From contig JAPTOF010000005.1 of NCBI GenBank assembly GCA_028554755.1, forward strand, positions 13,118,001-13,182,000: a DNA stretch of 64,000 bases. Reading direction: 5' to 3'. This stretch comes from Cordia subcordata. Taxonomy: Eukaryota > Streptophyta > Magnoliopsida > Boraginales > Cordiaceae. Position 1 is the first letter of the stretch. The number at the start of each line of letters is the position of its first letter. Below the pieces are notes generated by a model, which saw only the letters and a list, made by a program, of their open reading frames with translations, was not told where the DNA came from and searched no databases. Below are positions 55,501 through 64,000 of the stretch, piece by piece. Both the position numbers and the translations under genes were made by a program.

Positions 55501-57555
55501 CGTATTTTTGCTACCATGAGGTTCTGATGTCTATTCTCCTAACAGTATATAGTAGGTTTTTTTCTTTAAATTTTTTTTAAAAAGGATGTGTATGCTCATT
55601 ACTATTGTGAAATTTCAAACAAATAGAAAAAAGGAAAAACTTCATAACCAATTTTTTTTCTTTTGCGAATAATGTCCTAGTATTGTTTTCTAAAAAGTAT
55701 TTTCTTAGAGGAAACAAATGATTATTAGCTTAATCACATTTTATTTGACACCCTATAATTTTGTCCCTTGGTGTTTACTATCTTAAAGTTTTGACCCTAT
55801 TTAACCGCTATAATAGTGTGACAATGACATACCTTAATTACTAATAATAGACATTGTTTTAGAAGCAACAAAAGAGAGATTGTTATGCTTCCTTAACGTA
55901 AATGTTAGAGATACTCCATATGCTATCAAGTGGGACAAAATTTAACGATCACTGTGGAATGGATAATAATCATAGTGACTAGTGAGATCATTCTGGCTAC
56001 TTTGCCCACAAAGTTGGAGTTTGAGAGTTTAGATATGATCTAAATTTTGTCTTGATAGATTTGCTCGGGTATTTGCTCATTGAAAGATGGGTAGAATCGC
56101 ATTCTGGAACAGATGACATGCCATTATTTATTTGTTTATTTAGTGAAATGTTACAACTGTTACATATCTTTTTATTTAGCTATTGGAATCGGTTGATGGT
56201 GTACATAAAGCTTCGTGGATTGCTGTATTGTGATATATTGGGTTTACCTTATCTTAGCATTTAGTTTTTCACCTTTAGATTGCAAGGCTGTTATAGAATT
56301 TTTAATACTATCTTTTTATCTGTTAAATAAGAACCTTTGAGGTAGTATATATTAGTAAAGTGTTTTTACTTGTGAATACATTTAGAATGTTGTATACTGT
56401 TAAAGAAATGACGAATGATACTGGTAGCTATGAGGAACTGACTTAAAAAAATGAGAGAAAAAAGAAAATGAAGAGGGCTAATAGATGATAGTTCTCTAGT
56501 TCAGTTGATGTCTTCGCTAGTATGACAGAAACTGGTATGTCTTATCTGGAAGATAACTATTACGTTTACAAGTCGATTAGATCTTTGAGGAATTAGTGTG
56601 TGCTGATAGATAGTTTTGCTATAAATGCAAATTTTCTTTTCTGTTAAAGAAATGAAAGAGAATGGGAAAAACAGCAAAAGGATTAACGACTTGTCTTTTC
56701 CAAATTTGGTAACCTTTACTAGTTTACTAGGGTGTTGAGAATGACATGTATTTCACTAGAGTAGAAATTGATGTCAGTATCAGAAGATAAACTACGTAAT
56801 TGAAGGGGAAAACAAGGAGAATCCTGACCTTGTTTTATTGTGATGGAGTCAAGTATTGAAAGTTAAATCATGAATTTCTTCTGGTCTGGTTGTGCGTAGA
56901 TTGGGTTTTCATATTATTATGTTAACCATGATAACTTTGGGTGATCACGAAATTAGTTTGGGGAACTTTAGACCTTTGATTAGAAGATCAAATTGAAGTG
57001 GTAGATTGGTTTTTGACCATCTATTTGGGGTACAACATCTTTCCTTTCAATTACTAGGTAGGTCGAAATTGATATGGCAAGCTTAGGCACAAAAGTGCAT
57101 CGACCAATAAAATTATTGTTATAGTCGATAGCCACTCAAAATGGAACATATGGTTAAAGACTTACTTTCCTTTTACAAGAGAAAATGGGTGGGGCTTGAC
57201 CGTGCATCACCAAGTGGATCTGGTGACTAATTTTTAAGGATATGAATATTTAGGAAACCTATAGGAACTGACACTATCCTCTGTTTTGAGGTATGAAGCT
57301 TAATTAAGGACTTTCACGAGTGAATTATTTGTTCGCAAAGTTACCAAGTTGTTGTACGTTATCGAGAAGTATTATATATCATTCCAGAGATTGAAAAATG
57401 AGTGATGTCTGACCATGTTAGCTTCATTGGCTACTTGGAAAATTTATTGATACTAGTAGCTAATTAGCTATGCACTATGACCATTTTGGGCTTGTGACAT
57501 AAATGTCATGGCAATCCCTAATGAGTGTTGGGTTTTGTATATGATGTTGCAATAT
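52511..57555. other. Gene-poor stretch with possible Ty3/gypsy remnants
   Basis: No protein is supported. At about 54455-54490 the sequence gggtgtaatataagtgatatcagagttagg resembles the junction of a Ty3/gypsy LTR with its tRNA-Met primer site, which would place a decayed LTR before it. A 58-bp tandem duplication (aattatctatcaattaattt...gggttaggcctt) lies at about 54862-54972. The rest is AT-rich and unrecognised. Confidence 0.4.
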
Positions 57556-57709
57556 TGTAACAACTCAAACCTAACTATTTGTCTGTTACCGTATTGAGCC
57601 TAATCAATAAGCTTGAAATACTTAAGCCTGTGATAATAATAGTAGTGAACTCAAGCCGTTATAAAGTACACACAAATCTCATAAATTACTAATATGAGAG
57701 GGTATTACA
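57556..57709 (-). repeat. Short LTR-like repeat related to 33287-33437
   Basis: On the minus strand it runs from TGTAATACCC to GTTGTTACA. It matches 33437-33287 along its length (gcctaatcaa, caaatagttaggttt against caaatagttggaact, gaactcaag, acaaatctca/ttac). Shared ends in two places mark it as a complete about 150-bp LTR. A purine-rich ttcaaggggaagagtt precedes it on the minus strand, as before a 3' LTR. Confidence 0.5.
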
Positions 57710-57907
57710 AACTCTTCCCCTTGAAGACGAAACATCCTTGTCGCGACCCAAATACAAAAAGAACAAAATCACAATCCAAGGTTATTATAGACTTTTTTCC
57801 CTTTAAGATGTGACATCCTCATCATGGCCTAAACATAAATAAAAAAGACCATAATCCATAATCTCAGATAGTGCAGAATCTACCTAGAGTCTACTTTAAT
57901 GCCACTT

Positions 57908-59226
57908 TGTTACACCCCCAAATTTGCTAGACAATCGAGAGTTAGGCCGCCACATGCCTAGAAAGAGAAATCCTCCAAAGCCTGTCAGGCTACATAATCT
58001 ATGTTACCATTATAAATCTATTATAGTACAAATAATATTTCAAATATTCAACAAACTAAAAGAAAGGGGAAAACTATCACTACTTCAATTACATGAAAAT
58101 TTTCTAGACTAATTTTGATATTACAATCAATCTATTTCATTCGGATCTTTGTAGCTTGTTGTAGCCCGATAAAGCACGATCTACTATTTATAGTCTGTAA
58201 GGAGGAAGGATAAGGGGGTGAGCAAAATGATGCCCAATAGATAGATTCACCCGTTCGAGCACAAAAAAAATGCAAAAAGAAACCATCAATAGCAGAAAAC
58301 ATGGAAAATTGTCATATTCAATAGTGTCGAACACAAACAAACTAATACATGTAAAATTTCATTATTTCATAAAATCAAATTAACATAAGATGGGCCTCAT
58401 GCTTGAATAAGATTCAATCTAAACTTTAATACCAACATACAATGCATAACTTGAATAAAAAATTTTAAATAACTCCTATGGAAGTCAGTGCAAGTAATTA
58501 GACAACAAATCATATGATAAATTAGATGATACCTTTAAATCAATAAGTAAACCACAAAAAGGGATGGTAGATTCTACTTACTCTTCTCCGAGCTAGATAT
58601 TAGAAGGATTATGATTTTTAATAGTTGATGTTGTCCTTAATCTTCAAATCCACAATCACGATTTCCAATACTTAATGACTCTTTGATTTTTTTTCCCACT
58701 TAGTTGTCCATTTGTTTATATTTGTAATTGAGATTGAAGTATGAAACTGGGGTAGTGTGGTGGTGGATTTTATTCTCCAAAGAAGAGTTCCTACATTGAA
58801 GTAGATGGATTGTGTAGTTATGTTTTGGAGGTTGTATTTTTCTTTTTTTTTTCCCTTTCCAATTGTTATTTTATTTATTTTATTCTTTATTTGGTTATTT
58901 GACCCAAACTTTAGCTAGCATTTTTGTTGTTTTATTTTCTAAAAGTATAAATCCACTACATAAAATTAATTCCTACTTTAAGGACCATGTTCCCCTTAAT
59001 CTGTGTTGGAGCTTCGCAAAATTAGCTTTATGAGGTTTATTTCCTTTTCCTTGTTACTTTTTCCTAGTTTTACGTATTGACAAAAAATTTGATTAACTTT
59101 TCTCCATATTGTTTGCCAACAATAAACTTTCCAAAGACAAAGATTAAAACATGGAAGATGGCTAGAAAAAGGTTTTAAAGGTATAAGGTTTTAATGAAAT
59201 TAAGGAATTTAAGTTCGGGTATTACA
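57908..59226 (-). repeat. LTR of Ty3/gypsy type, about 1.3 kb
   Basis: On the minus strand it starts TGTAATACCCGAACTT and ends GGGGGTGTAACA. It is followed by AAGTGGCATTAAAGTAG, which resembles the AAGTGGTATCAGAGCC primer-site junction of chromovirus-type elements. No matching second LTR is in the window, and the flanks do not show a target duplication. The 198 bases between it and 57709 look like a remnant of internal sequence. It could be a rearranged element rather than a simple solo LTR. Confidence 0.4.
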
Positions 59227-59269
59227 GAAAGTGTCATTCTTGTTGGAGGAGGAGCACTAAAATGGCCAA

Positions 59270-61250
59270 GGTAAGGCTTCGTGGAACTATAAAACTCAGC
59301 AAACCTAGTGAGCTTCTCCCTGATGTATGTGCACTTTCTCTTTTCTATATCTATATATCTATCGTGAAATTGTGCTGTAATGGTTAGGATAACAATGTTT
59401 TATAAAGTACTCTTGAATTTTATAATTTGTCTATATAAGAAAAATATCTCTCTATACTTTTACTTAAGTACGATCCATTAACAAGACATAAATATTTCTT
59501 TAACTCAGCATTTTTTTATCTATGACCAAAATACCCAAATTAAAGAAGAGCTATTTTTACCACTAAATTTCATAAACGAATTGACATTCAGAAAAGTGAA
59601 TTAGTAAGAAGATAATGGGTCCTACGTGACATGAGTCATATGTGTACTGACGAAGCTAAGCTAAAAGTTTACCAATAGCATTATATTGAGAATACTTAAC
59701 CCTTAAATCAATTCAAAAGAATAATATAGATGTTGGTCTCTCTAATTCCCGCAACTGCAAATTCCCCCCCCCCCCTTAAACTACATTACAATTGTATGTA
59801 GCCTATATTACCTTTTTAAATGAAAGGGTAAAATGTACATTAATCCCATGTGGTTTGTCCAATTAGCTAATTACGCCCCATATGTATCAAAACTTACCAC
59901 ATTATCCTCTATGGTCATAGATGATAATAGAAAAAAAGAGGTACTTTTTCACCTTTTAGAAAGTACAAAGTGTAATGTGATAAGTCTCGAAAACATAGGA
60001 GGTAATTAACTAACTAGGCAAACTACAGGGATAACCAGCTAGTTAGATAAATTACAAAGGGGTATCATGCTCCTTTTTGAGAAGTATAGGAGGTAATATG
60101 ATAAGTTTTAAAAAGAACAGGGGGATGATTAGCTAATTAGACAAATCATAAGGGGTTAACATGCATTTTACCATAAGTTAAATTTGAATTAGTAAAATAT
60201 ATAATTTAAAAAATTATATTAACTCCTTAAATACACGTTGACGTATGTAATCATTTCTTCTTTGGACACAAGGTTTTGTGTTGGAGAATGTAACCAATGT
60301 TGTTATGCAAAATATCAACTTCCTTAATAGCAAAGGTTACCACATGAAGGTTCTTGACAGCACAAATGTAACGATATCTGATCTTAACAAAATGGTGCCA
60401 GAAGAAAGCCCTAACACTGATGGTATCCATCTTGTTGGTTCTCAGACTATCACGATAACCAACTGTGTCATTGGAATAGGTAACGATTATATTTCAATTG
60501 GTGATGACAACATTAATGCTAATATCTCTAAAATCTTTTGTGGGCCTGGATATTGCATCAGGTTTGTTTCTGCATTATTATTGTCACATTTCTAACTCAA
60601 GATCCTGTAAGAATAAATGATATGTTTTAGGTGATGAAAATTACTATTTAGAGTAATATGATTTATCAATTAAAGCTATATCATCATAGGTAGAACTGTA
60701 TACATGTTGGTGGGAACTGTAACCCCTACTAACCCCAAGGGTAATTAAAATTGGTATTGATTCTCAAAAATATGTAAAGTTCTAGTGTACTTTTAGGTTG
60801 AAAAATCTATTTATCCCTGCTAAAAATAAGGTCCTACGTTGGCTCCACTACAACACCAACCTATATATTAACTTAAGTTATCTCTTGCACAACACAACAT
60901 GAATATCAAACATGGGTTATTCAACATAATAATCACTACGACTTAGAGCTAGCATAAGTTGTGGATATTTCTTATTTATATTTGATCATTCTTCTAAACC
61001 TTTGTATCTGCTTATATATGTGATCGTGTTGGTAGCCTTGGTAAGCGACAGGGACAAATAGATGTAAAAAGAATTATGTAACCAACTGCATAGTAACTGA
61101 CACAACAAACGGAGCTAGAATTAAGACCTGGCATGATTCTTCAATACTTGAAGCTTCAAATATTGTCTATGAAGATCTAGTCATGAATGAGGTTAAGAAC
61201 CCCATTATCATAGACAAAAACTACCGTTCAAGTGGTAAGAGTAGTGGCAA
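59270..61250 (+). pseudogene. Decayed polygalacturonase (GH28) gene
   Basis: Exon remnants are in order. They are RLRGTIKLSKPSELLPD (about 59271-59330) and a main exon at 60274-60559 with VLENVTNVVMQNINFLNS, NTDGIHLVGS and CGPGYC, ending at CAG|GTTTG. A third exon at about 61031-61240 carries GSLGK, VTNCIVTDTTNGARIKTW and NPIIIDKNYRS, with a frame break after GSLGK. Family catalytic motifs are NTD, DD, GHG and RIK. Here NTD and RIK are kept, but GDDC has become GNDY and GHG has become GYC. The expected YC near the end is YR. The protein would not hydrolyse pectin, and the reading frame is broken. The N-terminal exon is not found upstream, where the LTR-type repeat lies. Confidence 0.75.
59741..59880. 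repeat. Intron segment duplicated at 63478-63580
   Basis: tctaattcccgca-ctgca and the long block ttaaactacattacaattgtatgtagcctat recur near 63485-63545, followed in both by tagct-attacgc. Here it lies between polygalacturonase exon remnants. There it stands directly before an N-terminal fragment of the same family. Confidence 0.65.
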
Positions 61251-61423
61251 AATACCATACTTTGTTGTATCTAGAGTGAATTTAAAATATTTTGTTAAGT
61301 GATGACAATGTAATATTAATAATCAAAGATAATGAATCTTAAGAAAAGTAAGTGATTGTTTCTATACCAAACATGTGAGAACCATGCTATTAGAACTCCT
61401 ATATAGACACAACCTGGTTAGAT

Positions 61424-61456
<33 letters not shown>

Positions 61457-61466
61457 GTAATAATAA

Positions 61467-61497
<31 letters not shown>

Positions 61498-63477
61498 AAG
61501 AAGAAGATATTATATAAGTAGAAGTATATATATACAATATTTGACTAACTAAATTTCGGCCAATTTGTCCATTAAAATCAAAGCAAAAAGGAAAATGAAT
61601 AATTGATTGACTATAATTTGGGGAGCTATTTTCAGTAAAGGTTTGACCTTGACCACATGTAAATGAGAAAAAGGAAAAAAAAAAAAAAAGAAAACCAATC
61701 AAACAAGTCCCAAACAAGCACCCAAAGGTAGAGACGTATTCCACTTTCTTCAAACCCAGCAAAAACTCACTCATACTTGACCACTATTGTAGATTTGGAA
61801 GAAGACAAGGCCGAGATGGACACTGCACGTGATTAGCTTCTCATCGACTTGTTATTGGGGTAATATTATCTATTGGTTTGTCATGGTTTAGGATTATAAT
61901 TGCTATAGTGAAGAAACCGTGAGAAATCTTGTGGGTTTGGTGCTAATAGAGAAATTCCATATGTTGAATTGTTATAGGATTGTTGGAGACTAGATTTTGA
62001 GGTTTTAGCAAACCATCTATGGGGTAAGTGGAATTCTCCCTCTTTTTTACCTTACTTCTCCTTGAGGAATGATTGTGTGCTATTTGGCTTGGTTTGTACA
62101 AGAGAATCCCTTGTGTTTTACAAGGAGAAGAGAAATCGTTACTATAGCATCTTGAGTTACTTTGACTTCTGCCTATTAGGTGTTTGCAAAAATGCCATGA
62201 CAGGTAGTTTACCTTTTTTTTCTCAGCCATGTTTCTTTTCTTATTGTATTTTCCCTGTTCACTTGTCTCTGCGATGTTGTGACTGTTGTTTTCTTGGTGA
62301 ATTCTGAAACTTCTAGACCTTGTTTTCTTCTTCCTAACATGAGACCCATTTATGGTAAATCTCAAATTACAAGCTGTTATTTGTCCATGTTAGTGTGCAG
62401 CCCCTGAATTTTTTTGCTTTTTAGGATGTGGTTCTTGTTGCTCGTCATATCTACTCTTATTTGTAATTGTGTGGCTTTGCTTCTATATGTATCATGCTCC
62501 CTGCGAACTTCTTGCTATCAAACCAATATTTTACTGTTCTTCTCTAGGCACTCCATTAATTCCCACCAATCATAACTACGAGGCTGCTTATTCTTACTGA
62601 TTGGCTTTACCATATAATTCAGCTACTTATTTTATATGCTTGCATATGACTAGATTAACTTGTTCCATGCCTCACCTTCATGGGCAGTTCCTAGACATAT
62701 ATTTCTTTTGCTTCCAAAATATGGGATTTTGATGCTATAACTCACATCAAAATGCTAACTTGTATATTTGACAGCCATCCACTTCCATTGTGTGTTAAAG
62801 CATTTAAAATTCCTTAAATTCAGATTGATACTTGGAGTTGAACCCTTACCGGTTGTTCCAGGAACCCATGCAACCCTTATTATCTGTGAACTCGGAACTG
62901 CTTGTCTCATTGGTTATTTTACTATATACTGCTGTTTTACCTCCGGTTCCATGACTTCACAGCCTTACTTTCTCTAAAGCTCAATCCTTTGCCTAAAACC
63001 TTCCGTGAGAATGCTAAACTATGTTGCTCCTACACTTCTTACTGCTCATGAGTGTTCCCTCTATTACCCTTGTACTTATAATGGTAAGACTGTATTGACA
63101 TCTTTTATGCCTCCTACTTGTATTTTGTAAGATTTTGTTGAGTTATCTCCTGTAAATCTTTCCTCCAAGCTGGGTGTACATATATTGATTGAATAAAAGT
63201 GTTAGGCAACTTTTGCCACAAAAGTGAAGTGTTTGAGATATCTCTTGCCTGATGGGGGCACTAATCCCACCAAAGTGATAAAGCATTAAAGCGTAGAAAA
63301 GTTGAAGTGTGAAAGTGATTAAAGTGTTACACTAGCTTAAAGGATTTCCTTCTAGTCTCACTCTTTGTAGTCTTACACATTTGAAAGTGTATTCAATTTT
63401 CTTAATCCTCGAAATGTTAAATGAATCCATTCTCAGTGTTATTTATCCTTACTGCCACCACTAGATATTTCCTTTAC
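61251..63477. other. Intergenic, no gene supported
   Basis: A (TA)n run (61430-61456) passes into TAA and AAG repeats (61457-61507). The rest, including open frames at 61943-62365 and 62768-62977, shows no family resemblance. A repeated aaagtg-ta-agcattaaagcg word near 63270 is noted only. Confidence 0.5.
61430..61507. repeat. Compound TA / TAA / AAG microsatellite
   Basis: The (TA)n run is followed by four TAA units and about fourteen AAG units. It accounts for the poly-Ser/Tyr frame on the other strand. Confidence 0.9.
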
Positions 63478-63597
63478 TTAACTTCTAATTCCCGCATCTG
63501 CATATTTTTCCTTAAACTACATTACAATTGTATGTAGCCTATGATTTGTCTAGTTAGCTGATTACGCTGATTACTCCTCTATGATTCCCTTAGTTCA

Positions 63598-63762
63598 TGT
63601 CGTGGCCTTGTTGCAAGTGGTGAGACAATTTATGATGTTACCAAATATGGGGCTGTAGCGGATGGCAAAAAAGAAAGTACTACGGCATGTATGCAGGAAC
63701 TAATGAAGTTGACATGTGATGTTTGGTTTGCACTAAAGAAAACAATTATTGCATGCAAATGA
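63598..63762 (+). pseudogene. Polygalacturonase N-terminal fragment
   Basis: The open frame RGLVASGETIYDVTKYGAVA followed by DGKKESTTAC matches the start of the mature GH28 fold (YGA..DG...D.T.A). The usual T-D pair is K-E here. The frame leaves the family after LMKLTCD and ends at a stop near 63762. It lies downstream of the C-terminal exons of the decayed gene, so it belongs to another copy or a rearranged piece. The window edge hides what follows. Confidence 0.6.
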
Positions 63763-64000
63763 ATTTTAAACTTCAATCTATCATCCAAAATCTTGAAATT
63801 TACGATTCACTACTAGAGAATTTGTTTGTGAACTCGTGTGATTGTCTTGAAATTCATGATTTCGTAATATGAAAAAACAACACTAATAATGAAAAAACAA
63901 CACTAATAATGAAAAAAATAATGCACTATCTGGATCTTGAGTCTCATGTTATCAGTTGTTCTTCTATAGCAATAGACTGAACTCATGAATAATATCCTAG
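63763..64000. other. Right edge, no gene seen
   Basis: An 18-bp tandem repeat (gaaaaaacaacactaata, about 63869-63910) is the only feature seen. Confidence 0.5.

Noticed and set aside
61418..61774. Open frame with poly-Ser and poly-Tyr on the minus strand
   Set aside because: It reads through TA and AAG microsatellites. The rest has no family resemblance.
1..64000. tRNA, rRNA or CRISPR-like arrays
   Set aside because: I looked for tRNA A/B-box pairs, rDNA segments and regularly spaced palindromic repeats. I saw none that hold up. The tRNA-like words present are primer-binding sites of LTR elements.

Overview
This is an AT-rich nuclear window from a flowering plant, most likely a eudicot. The signs are intron-containing plant genes with GT-AG junctions, plant-type receptor ectodomains, plant LINE, Ty1/copia and Ty3/gypsy debris, short non-autonomous LTR elements, MITEs and long TA/AC microsatellites. 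The receptor sequences look most like the phytosulfokine receptor (PSKR) of asterids such as carrot and Solanaceae, but the species cannot be fixed from sequence alone.

The main theme is a dispersed tandem family of three PSKR1-like leucine-rich-repeat receptor genes, all on the + strand. They are a 3' part (1-675), a full-length copy with a one-base frameshift (9749-11910) and an intact copy (35002-37095). All three keep the PSKR-type LRRs and end in a transmembrane segment plus the same short tail, with no kinase domain, so they are PSKR-type receptor-like proteins rather than receptor kinases. The 3' flanks of the first two copies are colinear over about 2 kb. This gives empty sites that date and delimit four insertions: an LTR element at 936-4418, a Harbinger-like MITE at 5525-5757, a TRIM at 5810-6429 and a G-rich element at 12961-13588. 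The intact third copy sits behind a tandemly duplicated upstream region (30.3-31.7 kb and 32.3-34.7 kb).

From 14 to 29 kb lies a repeat-rich stretch. It holds a truncated copy (17.7 kb) of the small acidic-protein gene at 23586-24179, a perfect 57-bp alternating purine-pyrimidine tract, a hAT-like MITE, a roughly 860-bp TACACA-type array that switches strand in its middle, and a decayed LINE. A long stretch after that gene (24.2-28.4 kb) contains diverged internal duplications but no protein I can support.

From 37 to 39 kb there is a satellite-like tandem repeat and a Ty1/copia RNase H fragment. From 40.4 to 49.3 kb, on the minus strand, lies the best conserved gene of the window: a six-exon, 388-aa secretory-pathway EF-hand protein of the reticulocalbin/calumenin type (like Arabidopsis AT5G08580). 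Its largest intron holds a Stowaway MITE.

From 49.7 to 52.5 kb a decayed LINE is interrupted by a 1.3-kb non-autonomous LTR element inserted in its zinc-knuckle region. From 52.6 to 59.2 kb the sequence is mostly unrecognisable, with Ty3/gypsy-like LTR and primer-site remnants. From 59.3 kb to the end there are decayed polygalacturonase exons with lost catalytic residues, and an out-of-order fragment of the N-terminal part of the same family near the right edge.

All coordinates and motifs were read by eye. Family assignments rest on remembered family motifs, with no database search.
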